In this document: positions 54,283-64,000 of the stretch, one piece after another
Numbering within the stretch: the stretch's first letter is position 1
Layout of the letters: each line of letters begins with the position of its first letter
Position numbers and translations under genes: made by a program
Assembly (NCBI GenBank): GCA_030762935.1
Contig: CM060900.1
Location: forward strand, 400,243,132-400,307,131
Direction: 5' to 3'
Length of the DNA stretch: 64,000 bases
Origin: Hymenopus coronatus
Lineage: Eukaryota > Arthropoda > Insecta > Mantodea > Hymenopodidae
Notes under the pieces: generated by a model
What the model was told of the DNA's origin: nothing
The model's database searches: none
What the model saw: the letters and a program-made list of their open reading frames with translations, nothing else

Positions 54283-55545
54283 GACTTACCCTTTTGAAAC
54301 CCAAACTGTGATTCAGATATTATATTGTACTTTAATAGAAAGGGTACTAATCTATTGTACATTATTTTTTCGAGTATTTTAGCAAACACACAGAGTAAAG
54401 AAATGGGTCTATAATTTTCAACACAGGTTTTATTACCTTTCTTATAAATGGGCACAATTTTAGCAATTTTGAAAACATCCGGAAAGCAGCCAGTAGTAAG
54501 GGATATATTGCAGATATCTGATAATGGTTTGAGTAAATAAGTTCCACATTCCTTTACGAGAGCATCAGGTATATCGTCATATCCACTACATTTTTTAGAC
54601 TATTAATAGTTTGTTCTATTTCTTTTTCTGTAGTTGGAAATAAATAAAGTGAGGCATAATTATTTATAATCTGTGGAGAGGTTATATTATCAGATAGTGG
54701 AGGCATGGTTTTAGTTAAATTCTTAGCCACTACTGCAAAGTAATTATTAAATGTGTCAGTGATTGTTTTTTTTATTTACTATTGTGTTGTTATTCACAGT
54801 TAATGTTATTTTATCATTTTTTTGTTTACTATTAGTTTCTTTTTTTACTATGTTCCAAATAGCCTTGCCCTTATTCTGGTGACTATTAATATAATTGTCA
54901 TTATATAATTTCTTTGCTGCAATTACAACTTTATATAAAGTGTTACAGTACTTTTTAAAATATTCTTTAAATTTGGGATCCTCTGTCATTTTATTAACTT
55001 CCCTAAGCATCCTCTTTCTTTTACATGATAAAATAATTCCTTTTGTTAGCCAACTTTTACAATTAGACAAGAAATTAGAGTAGGGTCTCACTTTCTTTAA
55101 TGGAAATGCTACGTCCCGATAATGGGAGATTATGTTAAAAAAATCTGCTGCTTTTTTGTTAACGCAATTATTATCTAAAGTATCCCAAGACTCTATACTT
55201 AAAAGATGCTTAAAATAGTCTATATTTTGCTCATTAAATACCCGCTTGTAAATGGTTTTGTTTTCCTTAGATGAAATTTTATTACTCTTCTCCGGTAGTT
55301 CCGGGCTTACAAATATTGAGTTATGATCAGAGATTCCTGCATTAATGTTATTGATTGTACAATAAGGAAAATTGCAGCTGGCAAAGACCTGATCTAAGCA
55401 TGTTTTTGAAGAGCTAGTGATACGCATTGCATTTTGTATTAGTAGCTTGAGGTTATAGGAGTCAGTAACCATGAGTATTTTCATTCTTAGAGGGTAATCA
55501 AGTAAAAAATCTATATCACAGTCATTCAAAAAGGTATTCATCCTC
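54283..55545 (-). mobile_element. LINE endonuclease end and RT start, minus strand
   Basis: The frame 55541-54756 (261 codons, open) reads RITSSSKTCLDQVFASCN and INAGISDHNSIFV (final S-D-H endonuclease motif), then the linker (CKSWLTKGIILSCKRKRML). Frames 54547-54252 read MPIYKKGNKTCVENYRPISLL and SESQFGFQKGKS (RT motifs 1 and 2a). Typical of the Jockey/CR1-type RT order. The break near 54283 occurs just where the + strand segment 54085-54281 should continue. Upstream endonuclease motifs are not seen beyond 55545. Confidence 0.88.
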
Positions 55546-55829
55546 TCAGCTGTATCACATTAATACATCTTTTATTTGCAAACTAAGATCAATTAACTGC
55601 CAACGTCTCTGGTTTATAAAATGTTATTGTCTGTCTATCACATGATAAAGCTAAAAATTGTCAAATATTGTCTTTAGTTTATAATAGTGATAGAAAATGC
55701 CATAGCCCACCTCACTTGGAGGTCAAACAAGTATTTGTCTGCCAAACCAGGCAGCAACAAAACTACCCATTAGATGATTCTCCCTCCCTCAGCTGATGTA
55801 TGTGCTGTGGTCAATATGTGTTGTGCCTT
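55546..55829 (+). other. nothing recognised
   Basis: No motif identified between the LINE half and the Tc1 relic. Confidence 0.35.
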
Positions 55830-56665
55830 GAAACTGAGAACTTCAGAATTAAAAGTATGGGATGCAAAAATAAGGAAACTAGAAAGGAGGAAAGAGATTG
55901 CAATACAATGCTTCCAAACGGCAAAACTTTCAAAGAATTAGCTGAAGCATTAAAAAAGCCTATTACTACTGTTAAGAGTATCATATACAGGTATAATCAA
56001 ACAAAAACATATAAAAACAAACCATGAAAGCCCTTCAGTAATGACCGGTTGAAAGATGACATAGTTAGAAAAGTTAAAATAGATCCCAAATTGAGTGCTA
56101 TAAAGGCTGCTGCAGAAGTGGAAAAGGAAACTGAAAAACATGTAAATCCACAGACAATATGAAATATTCTCCATGAGACTGAGTGCAACAACTGAATAGC
56201 CAGCAGAAAAACATACATAAGCACGATTAATAGAAGGAAGAGACTGGCATATGCAAAAAATCACAGATGATTACGACTTCTGGAAAAAAGTATTTTACTG
56301 ATGAAAGTAAATTTAATATATGAGTATCCAAAGGAAAATATGGATATGGCATCAGAAAAATTGAGAGTTTGAAATGAAAAATCTCACAGCCACTGTTAAG
56401 TATGGTGGAGAATCTGTGCTTGTATGGGAGTGTATGAGTGCATATGGTGTAGGTGACCTGGGGTTTATTGATGGAAACATGGACCACAGACTTTATATTA
56501 ACATATTAAAGTCACATCTTCCTCAGAGTGTGAATAATATGGGTGTTACAGATGGCTACATCTTCACACAAGACAATGACCCCAAACACACAGCCCTGAA
56601 CCCTCAGCCAAAGATAAATGTTACCCACATTCATCCGCAGGTATATACAGACCCATTTAGGTAAT
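55830..56665 (+). pseudogene. Tc1-like transposase, decayed
   Basis: Reads GKTFKELAEALKKPITTVKS (helix-turn-helix, paired-like DNA-binding start), IYRYNQTKTYKNKP, then DDIVRKVKIDPKLSAIKAA (second HTH). After shifts it gives TDESKFNI (first catalytic Asp), LTATVKYGGESVLVWECMSA, GVGDLGFIDGNMDHRLYINI and YIFTQDNDPKHTALN (second Asp). The C-terminus with the catalytic Glu is missing: similarity stops near 56620. Several stops. Unrelated in detail to the Tc1 relic at 48768. Confidence 0.87.
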
Positions 56666-56941
56666 GTTATGCCCATGGGCCCAACAATCCCCCCCTCCCC
56701 AACAACAAAGGCAATTCTGAAAAAATCAGCAGCAAGATTGCAAACAGGCTATTTAAAATAGGTATATATTATTTAAAGAAGAAATCTTTGAAAAAATAAA
56801 ACCTTATGATAACTAACCTTAAGTTCAGAGTAGAAAGGTTCCTTGCAGTGTCTCCAAAATTTAGGATTTATTAACCACACACAAAGGATAATTATTAAGT
56901 AGAAACCAAAAAATGATTAATATTTCAACAAAGAATTTCAG

Positions 56942-59400
56942 TAGTTCAATACTTCAATGCCTTTCTTCTTGCCTTATTATCAGCAAACACATTTATCACA
57001 TTCTCAAAATCCAGTTTCACAATCAGATCTTTTTCTATTGCTAGTACAGCCTGGTGATTCAAATGTTCTTGAGTCTGAGAAGCATGCATGTAGTTCTTTA
57101 CCCTTCTAAGAACTGAAAAGGATTGTTCAGCAGAACAGTTTGTTGCGGGTGTGGTCAAATAAATTTGAAGAGCGATCCTGATATTTGGATAAATATCAAA
57201 GAGATATTTCTCTTGTAGCATTTTAAGACAGACAAAGAAGGACCATTCTCATATCCAGAACTGAAAAGGAAACTTTTAAGATGGACACATTCTCTTCCAA
57301 AAGACTCCTCCATATCTTCTGAGTAAACATGCCACAGCTGTTCTTCAGCATTAAAGAGTTCATCAAGGACCATTTTTGTCAAATTGGATAAGAATGAGAA
57401 CTTTTCAGAAGACTCTTCATAGAGACCAAGACTCTTCTTGAGCTGTATCGATAACCTGTCCAATATAATTTAAAAAATTTGCTCTTCAATATGTTGCAAA
57501 CCAGTTTCATTTTTCTGACTCAGAGTCTGAGTCATCAAAAAATTTCTTTCGTTTCGTCACACATTTTTCTTTAGTTTCACTGACTTGTACAAGTTGTGAG
57601 TCTCGAGTTTTCTCTCCCCCAACTTATTGTACACTTCAAAAGACTTTGTCATCTCATCTATGAAAATTAGAAGTGAAGTATAAAATTTCACTAGTGCAGA
57701 TATGTCAAGTTCTTCTGACTGTAGTGTTGTACTCACTGCATTGAAACGTTCCAAAATACTACCCCATACTGTAGCCATGAAAGCAATTTCTTTAGGGTTA
57801 AGCATTTGCAATATTCCAGTTGCTTCTGATTTAATCACAGCTTTCTCGCTTTCCTCTTCAGAAATGTACTTAACAGCTTCATTGACTGCATCCCAATTAG
57901 TATTTATGCTTCTGCAGGCATCTTCTCGAGCGGACCATCTTGTAATGCATAGAGACTTTAAACTCAAGTTTCCATCTTCAAAATTTAATTGTAGAATTTT
58001 CCAGCGTTCTGTAGATGTCCAAAAAAGATTGTAAATTGTTTGTAGCAAGTCAAAAAATGTAGCCATTTTACAGCATGTGGCTGCACTTGATCCTACCAGA
58101 TTCAGGGCAAGAGTGGAGCAAGGGATGGAAAATGCCAAGAGATTGAAGTACTTGACTCTGGCTTTTATCAGAGTAGGTTACTGCCATATTTGCAGCATTA
58201 TCATAACTCTGGCCATGGCAGTCCTTTATATCTAATCATGAGAGTTGAACTTAAGTACTGCATCTGTCAATTCTTTCCCGGTATGCCCAACATTTCTAAT
58301 AGACTCTATAAACCGTTCTTGGGGTGCACCATCTTTATTTACATACCTTAATAATGAAACTAAATTGAACACAGTGTGAAACATCAGGCAGAATCCACAA
58401 AAATGGAGAAATACTTTGCATCAGCTATCTCCTTTATGATCTCTTCTGTGACAGTCTTCCCCATTATATGTACAATTTCTTCATAAGTGCTAAATAATAA
58501 ATATGAGGTATTTCCTTTACCTGGGTTTTCATATTTAACTTATGACCTGCTAAGAATGGATCAAATTAAGCTATCAGCTCTAAACACATCATAAAATTAC
58601 CATTCCTTAAGAAACCAAACTGTTCATCTCCACAAAAAGGCAATCTCCTTGAAGAAAGTTTTTTCACTACAGCCACTACCTTCTGTAGTACATTTCTCCA
58701 ATACTTCATTACTTCTTCTAATTGAGTAATAAATTGTTTAGTGTGTTTCCCCTTTCTTTGAAACTTACAACAAACATGATGTGCACTGAAATATTTCATG
58801 TTCTGTTACCCTTTGACTAGCATGTTTCCAATCACCAAACTGAGAACAACCCAAACCGTTTACATGGTCCACAGTAAAGTGATCCCTAACTGGGAGAGTA
58901 AATCAAGTAATCCTGTTACAGAATATCTGTATTAAAAATTTCCTTTCAAACATATCTTTGGAATGAAATCTTCGTTTATCAGAATATGCTCACTCTGACT
59001 TTGCAAAATTGCAGTTTCTATTCTGGCCAATTCCATTTGGTACTAAGTAACCTCGTGTTTTTTCACTGATTTACCAAAAGAAAGGATCTTCATCAGCTAC
59101 AAAGTCTGATGAAACTCCCCCTAGGCCTAACTCTGGTTCACTTGCTATGGAATTGTTTGTATGCTGGCTATCAATTTCGGTTTCACTAGCATCAAGCTTT
59201 TCACCACAATTGTCGCTGCACCGTAGGTTTAAAGTTTTCAGGAGTGGAAGAACCTGCAGCTACAGAATCTAGTCCTTTGTTGATGAAAAACATGTGTAAC
59301 TTTGGCATTTGATCTTCCTTTTCCTTCTTTTTCCTTTCTCCTCTTTTATTCAATTAATTTTCTGTAACCTGCACCACTCAGACATTTCCTACCATCCATA
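56942..59400 (-). pseudogene. hAT-family transposase relic (DUF4371/ZMYM-like)
   Basis: The minus strand begins at 59399 with MDGRKCLSGAGYRKL. It continues through frameshifted pieces (VKKHEVT, ETAILQSQSEHILINEDFIP) to the open frame 58138-57557, with SLCITRWSAREDACRSINTN, EATGILQMLNPKEIAFMATV and LYTSLLIFIDEM-like helices, and ends 57221-56946 with LTTPATNCSAEQSFSVLRRV and KNYMHASQTQEHLNHQAV. The last is the hAT C-terminal dimerisation block (S.ERSFS.LR..K), here with AEQ for VER. Its length of about 2.45 kb suits a complete hAT ORF. Many stops between 59330 and 58140 show that it is dead. No terminal repeats were found at either end. Confidence 0.82.
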
Positions 59401-59689
59401 TTGACATTTACTTTATATCAGAACTTCACCACATTAATAAAGGAGGGGGAAATTCACACAAACAATAAGATAGCACCAATACTGCACTACTCAGCCTCTA
59501 AATTGGACATGTCCATGCTCAGCCACACAAAAACATTGTAGAGGCAGTATTGCATGATGCACACATCTCTAACCCTCTATCTATGATTTATCTCTTACTA
59601 ATAAAAATTCCTGCAATCATCACTGCTGTTTTTTCTTTTTTTGTCACTTTTTTTTTTTCTAAAAATTTGCTGCCGTGGGTCCAGGCCCA

Positions 59690-60165
59690 TGTAGGCCTAG
59701 CATAAATATGGGGCAGGGTATATATAAAGTTCCCTGCAGCTGTGGCAAGGTATACATAGGCACCAAAAAAGCGCGGCATAGCCATGAGAATAAAGGAACA
59801 TGAGCAACATAGCAGACTGGGACAAACAGAAAAATCCTCTGCGGCACAATATGTCTTTGGCCATGACATCAGCTTTAAAGAAACTCAGGTTCTATCTTCA
59901 ACCATCAACTACCATGCTCGACTACAAAAGGAGGTCATAGAACTCTTTAAACACAAAAATAATTCCAACCGTAAAGAAGAAGCTCTCCATGTACATAAAG
60001 CTGTATACCAACTTTGGAAAAAAACTAAGTCAAAAACCAGAGAACTCATAATGCCTCAAGCAGCCCAACTCCTCCAAGAGATGCAAGCCAATCAGCATGC
60101 AGGAATACAGAGCATGCCCTACCACCCCCACTATATAAGAGGGATCCCGTCTGGGCCCTAGTATT
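59690..60165 (+). mobile_element. Penelope-like element C-terminus with GIY-YIG nuclease (lineage B)
   Basis: At 59711-59764 the frame reads GQGIYKVPCSCGKVYIGT, a perfect GIY..(10)..YIG nuclease core. After a frameshift it continues MRIKEHEQHSRLGQTEKSSA (the conserved R.KEH.. and S.(A/V)A.. blocks) and FGHDISFKETQVLSSTINYH to ALHVHKAVYQLWKK, ending PSGP plus stop at 60161. PLEs use this nuclease for target cleavage. No RT is left upstream: the region before 59690 belongs to other sequence, so the copy is 5'-truncated. Confidence 0.88.
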
Positions 60166-60312
60166 TGAGCTCTGACCAGCACAGACCATGAAATACCTCA
60201 CTTTGAAGGTGCCAAGTGCAGTCCCCTTAAAAAAAAAAAAGTCGGTATCTTTGATGCCTTCTAGACCACGGCCTACAAACTCGGCAAACAAAAAGTCTTT
60301 TTATTAATTTGT
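60166..60312 (+). repeat. Penelope-like 3' block (pseudo-LTR-like)
   Basis: TATTTGAGCTCTGACCAGCACAG, an A-run of 12, ATGCCTTCTAGACCACGGCC and CAAACTCGGCAAACAAAAAG up to TTATTAATTT at about 60312. The same block precedes the RT in the 53-kb copy and occurs at 50.1 kb. A block present both after and before the coding region is what tandem PLE copies show. Confidence 0.75.
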
Positions 60313-61224
60313 GTACTATTCTAGTTGCTATCAGTATTTAGGAAGGAAAATAACTTAAAGCTTTATAGATATTGTAGCTTTTGAATGATGAGTCTATTAA
60401 TCACATAGAACCTTTTATTTTGCTTATGAAGAAACCTTTCGGTTAATCAGGCAGGTAATTTGGAAGAAAAAGGTTATTTACCATAATAATAACTATAACT
60501 TACCAGCATTCTGTAGAACATATTCTGAAATCTCAAACAGTTGTTCATCAGAACCAGAGTTCTCCATGCTTAATAAACAACATACAGAATTTTAGATTCA
60601 GTTCAGAGAAATTTAGAAAATCACTGCATACAGAGGGTTGCCCCACTTAAGCTCAGATGACTTTTGGATCTCCCTTCCGCTCAAGTTATTGGTCAAAACA
60701 TTTATGTTTATTGTGGCAACAGCTCACTGTATGTGCCTGCAGTCTGCAAGGTCTTTCTGAGGCATGGTTTAACTTGTAATGGCTTCAAAAGTCTCTGATG
60801 TGTTGTAGGGGTATACTGTTGGTCTCTCCAATAGCGGTTGCAGCCTTGCAATGATAGTGGAAAGATGCAAACAAAAATAGGTTGCTATACATCAAAGATT
60901 TTGTAGACAATCCACAATTTTATGCTATAAGATGAATGTCCAGGATGAAGAGAAAAAATTCCTCGAAAGCTGTGGCTCTCGGAATTTTGATTAAAATACC
61001 ATATATTAAAGATATTTACATCACAAATAAACCATCTATCTTGAATTCTCTGGGAATAGGCTCTGAAGCTCTTTTCATTTTGGATGACTTTTGCATAACT
61101 GGTAAACCATAAGAGGTAGATAAAATGTTACAATACAAAAAATGCAGATCTTGATTAAACACACAATTAATGCCCAAAACAGTTTTTTTGGGAGTAAACC
61201 AACCATTTGAGATATTCCTTTTTA
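60313..61224 (+). other. nothing clearly recognised
   Basis: A + frame around 60945-61105 (KAVALGILIKIPYIKDIYIT) is open for about 50 codons but matches no family I know. It may be the far side of the mariner relic. Confidence 0.3.
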
Positions 61225-61500
61225 TTGGTTAAAAGTTTCCAATATTTATACATTTTTCTAATGTCTTGCAATGTCTCTTGTCCACTTTGAGCAATTGTGG
61301 AACCCATCAGGCCAATAATTTTTCCATCTCCAACTTAGCATGCCAAATATGAATAATTATTCTTGTCAACACACCTACTGCCACTTTGCGAACTTTTGTT
61401 CAAAGATCAATGAGAATCAAATGAACTTTTTTAATGATTCCCTCAGTAACCACGTCTGTCTGGCATATGCTTTTCATCAAAAATGGATGTTCAATGACAT
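61225..61500 (-). pseudogene. mariner transposase fragment
   Basis: The minus strand reads VTEGIIKKVHLILIDL, a stop, TKVRKVAVGVLTRIIIHIWH and AKLEMEKLLA, a stop, then WVPQLLKVDKRHCKTLEKC. It corresponds to the second helix-turn-helix and the linker WVPH.LT..QK..R of mariner (Mos1-type) transposases. Two in-frame stops. The catalytic domain is not recognisable further left, and the N-terminus is doubtful. Confidence 0.65.
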
Positions 61501-62090
61501 TTCAAGTTGTTGAACCAATACCTAACTAAGTTCCCCATAAATAACATCAACTTTTGTTTTTAGCTCCTCACAAGTTTTCGCATCTCAAAGTAAAAGCGAA
61601 TCTCTGAATGATGCTGTACTGTTTCCATTTTAGAAAGCCCATTGAATGACTAACAGAATTGCTTGCCAACTCCATACTAACCTATGAATCAGAACTAAAT
61701 TTATTTAGGTGGTATGTAATAAATGGCAGTGCATAATAGTAACACAAACTTGCCTTAGTAACACATGAGTACTTATTGAAGTGCCCTGGTATATAATGAT
61801 AATACCCCATACTTTAAGGACTACAATGTGTGAAACAATAACTGAAACTTGTACTGCACAATTTTCTGTTTCTCAGCCTATTTAAGTATTAAAATGAAAG
61901 GACAATATTTTTCTTTGTAAATGTTTTTAAGTGTACCCTAGTAGAATTCAATGAAAGCCAGTTTGCATTGCTACATTTGCATTTCACCTGTAATGCAGGC
62001 AGCTTTCTACAACAGCTTACTTCATCACAATTGGGAAAGCATATCCCATTGCATTATTTATAGTTCCAGCTTTTTGCTAATGATAGCAAG
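61501..62090 (+). other. nothing recognised
   Basis: AT-rich; 61555-61660 may hold the N-terminus of the minus-strand mariner relic but no motif is convincing. Confidence 0.3.
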
Positions 62091-62131
62091 GATGATGATG
62101 ATGATGATGGTGATGGTGATGAGGAGGATGA
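62091..62131. repeat. (GAT)n/(GGT)n microsatellite
   Basis: GGATGATGATGATGATGATGG followed by TGATGGTGATGAGGAGG-type units. Confidence 0.9.
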
Positions 62132-62137
62132 GGATTA

Positions 62138-62345
62138 CGCCCTGTGGCCATAATCACTGAACATTGTGGGTGTGGGTGGGTGGGTGGGTGTGTCGCTTGC
62201 TTTGTAAGTCATAGGTGATTGTTGACATATCTTGTTATACATGCATCAGTGAAAACCTGTGCCACATTTTGACATCACAGCTGTAATATCTACCCCTGTG
62301 CGAGTGGACACTTGTTCTTGTAGTAGCATAGTTGCAATATTGTAA
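62138..62345 (+). repeat. dispersed repeat, copy B
   Basis: Same family and orientation as 2095-2400 (shared GCCATAATCACTGAAC, GCTTGCTTTGTAAGTCATAG, TTTTGACATMACAGCTG and GTGCGAGTGGACA). A GTGGG-type expansion lies at 62167-62194. Confidence 0.6.
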
Positions 62346-62877
62346 ATCAATAAGAATGCCTTCTTAACTCTTTAGGTTAAGCTTATTTGTACAATTGTAG
62401 CCTTGAGAAATTTGATTACATTTCTAATGATAGAAACATGCTTTTTTGGATCATCAAATTTTCTGTGATGCTGTTGGAATGCATGACATATTAATGACAT
62501 TTATTTTTTTTATTGGTACTGTTTGGTACTTCTCAGAGATGATTGGAGGACTTGTGTTCAGCAGGTAGAAATGTGTAATTCTAATACGTCTCATTACTCA
62601 GTTGGATTATTGCGATTTGGTCTTTACATTGGATAAGGTGTGGATGAAGTCGTCATACATTATAGAGCCTACTGTTGGATCTCTGCATATAACAAATCCA
62701 TCATTGGTTTTGTATCAGTCTCCTGAAGTGTGTAACTTCAACATAGTGTGGAGTGGTTGTGGTTGGATCCTGTATGGATAAACTTGTTTATTTTGCAGCA
62801 GCATCCACCTCCTATTTCCCCATAGTATCTTGTAGGAATATGTCTACATAATAATGATGTGTTTGCCCAGATTAACC
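62346..62877 (+). other. nothing recognised
   Basis: No coding, RNA or mobile-element motif identified. Confidence 0.35.
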
Positions 62878-62985
62878 AGACCGACCGACCGACCAACCAA
62901 CCGTCTGTCTGTCTGTCCGTCCGTCCTTCCATCCCTTCTTTCCCTTCCCTTTCCTTCCTTCCTTTCTTTCTTTCTTTCTTTTTAT
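62878..62985. repeat. tetranucleotide repeats (GACC)n, (GTCT)n, (CTTT)n
   Basis: GACCGACCGACCAACCAACC, then GTCTGTCTGTCTGTCC, then CTTCCTTCC/CTTTCTTTC. Confidence 0.93.
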
Positions 62986-63004
62986 TTTCACTTTGCATTC
63001 TATC

Positions 63005-63185
63005 TGCTCATGTGCATCCTTTCACACTGCAAAAATAACATCTCTGCTGCTTGTATTCTGCTTCTTTCCTTTGTCTTTATTATCCAATTTTCACTTCCAC
63101 ACAGCAAAGGAGGAGCAGCCATTGTCTTATATAGTTTAAGTTTGTATGTTTTCTTGTTTTCTGGCCTAAAGTTCTTTTAATGGTC
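63005..63185 (-). pseudogene. RTE/endonuclease-reverse-transcriptase C-terminal fragment
   Basis: The minus-strand frame reads YKLKLYKTMAAPPLLCGSEN, then WIIKTKERSRIQAAEMLFLQ. This is the well-known thumb segment of RTE-type and related non-LTR polymerases (FYK.MAVP.LLYGSE.W..........AAEM.FL). Only about 55 codons are recognisable, adjoining the tetranucleotide repeats. Confidence 0.8.
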
Positions 63186-64000
63186 CCATATATTGCCTGG
63201 AATTTAGATATTTTAAGTTATAAGTTTGTTTTGTAATAACTGAGTCAGTTGAGATGTATCAGTGCGACATAGGAAAACTTAAAATTAAACCTTTCCAACT
63301 GTTAAAATGCAAGGGCAGAAAACCAAATAATTTCTCAGGATAGACCAGCACCTCAATTAGCAAATCTCTTAAGGAGAAATAAAAAAGGATTCAGCTGTTT
63401 TTTCAATACAAAGATATATGAAGCAGCTTTTTGGGATACAACTAACATAAATAAGCTTCTCAACCATATCATATCAAATGGCCTCCAAGAAGTGACATAA
63501 ATTATGCTATCTCCTCCTCACAATACCAAAAATGAACTCAAACACTTGTTTTCCAAATATAAACATATTATAACATATGCTCAAAGTATGATGATTGAAA
63601 ACTATTTTTATGGACTCACTGTCTTCCTCATTTAGAAAGAACTACTAAACCAATAAGAAGAAATTCTTCTTTGACTTTCTAAGACGTCATTGAGAATTTC
63701 ATGAAAAAGGAGTGGCGGATGGAGTCCACATAGGAACAAATAAATTGGTAAGTTCCAAAAACAGTGTTTTTTAGTTTAAAGCAGTCTTTCTAAGCATGTA
63801 GGTATTTAATATATAATAATAAAGTAGTATAATGACTTATGTGCAATGTCCTCGTTCATGTAGTGCATAGTCCTTTTCACTTGAACTCATGCTTTACCAC
63901 TGCTTGTTTCCTTCTGGAACCACATACAGAAACTATTTCTGTTTTCCAATTTCTTCCTTAAACAGTTTTGGTAAATTACCAGATTGGTGTTTACTTTTTT
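63186..64000 (+). other. nothing recognised
   Basis: AT-rich sequence to the window edge. No motif identified. Confidence 0.35.

Noticed and set aside
54085..55545. Twin-priming 5' inversion of a LINE
   Set aside because: Twin priming joins the two 5' sides; here the two 3' sides meet, so the geometry is wrong.
57702..58034. 110-codon plus-strand frame
   Set aside because: Shadow of the hAT transposase frame 57557-58138.
62738..63180. Lys/Arg/Gly-rich and Pro/Ser-rich frames on both strands
   Set aside because: Mostly translation of tetranucleotide repeats; only the short RTE thumb motif at 63005-63185 on the minus strand is supported.

Overview
This window is animal nuclear DNA, most likely from an arthropod and probably an insect with a large, repeat-rich genome. 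It is AT-rich, has long introns with GT..AG boundaries, and carries tRNA-derived SINEs, many decayed non-LTR retrotransposons, Penelope-like elements (PLEs), Tc1/mariner and hAT remnants and long microsatellites. Nothing bacterial or organellar was seen. The species cannot be fixed from the sequence.

The only recognisable host gene is the 3' half of dynamin-related protein 1 (Drp1, mitochondrial and peroxisomal fission GTPase) on the + strand. Four coding exons are visible: 3906-4103 (end of the stalk), 11753-11999 (variable domain and the conserved RRLS segment), 26518-26729 (GTPase effector/stalk helices) and 37346-37402 (last residues and stop). Their phases fit (0, 0, 1, 0). The GTPase domain must lie upstream of the window. 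The introns are about 7.6, 14.5 and 10.6 kb and hold much of the mobile DNA; sequence after 37402 is 3' UTR or intergenic.

Region by region. 1-3900: a mariner-type transposase tail and a dispersed repeat that recurs near 62.1 kb. 4.1-11.7 kb (intron): a SINE pair, an unclassified repeat-associated ORF relic, ATT microsatellites. 12-26.5 kb (intron): a 5'-complete but 3'-truncated Jockey/I-like LINE (12.69-15.48 kb), further fragments of the same family, a mariner fragment lodged inside one of them, a small spliced gene relic at 17.27-18.40 kb, tandem SINEs, a PLE with a GIY-YIG end, and a decayed LINE RT. 26.7-37.3 kb (intron): a delimited TA-flanked Tc1/mariner-type transposon whose catalytic core is deleted, a second longer copy of the 12.7-kb LINE, an endonuclease fragment of another LINE, and a palindromic MITE-like unit. 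38.4-41.7 kb: a minus-strand LINE with an intact 690-codon RT ORF, a deleted endonuclease, and an ORF1-like segment carrying a 2A-like VIEVNPGP motif directly after a hydrophobic helix. 48.8-60.3 kb: a dense nest of a DD34E Tc1 relic, a delimited hAT-type MITE with a perfect 8-bp target duplication, a gag-like zinc-knuckle ORF, rearranged PLE pieces, a LINE split into inverted halves, another Tc1 relic and a hAT transposase relic. 60.3-64 kb: mariner and RTE-type fragments and simple repeats.

The mobile elements are not a cooperating system. They are layers of independent insertions, most broken by stops and frameshifts. Features were recognised by reading translations and comparing parts of the window with each other; no database search was possible.
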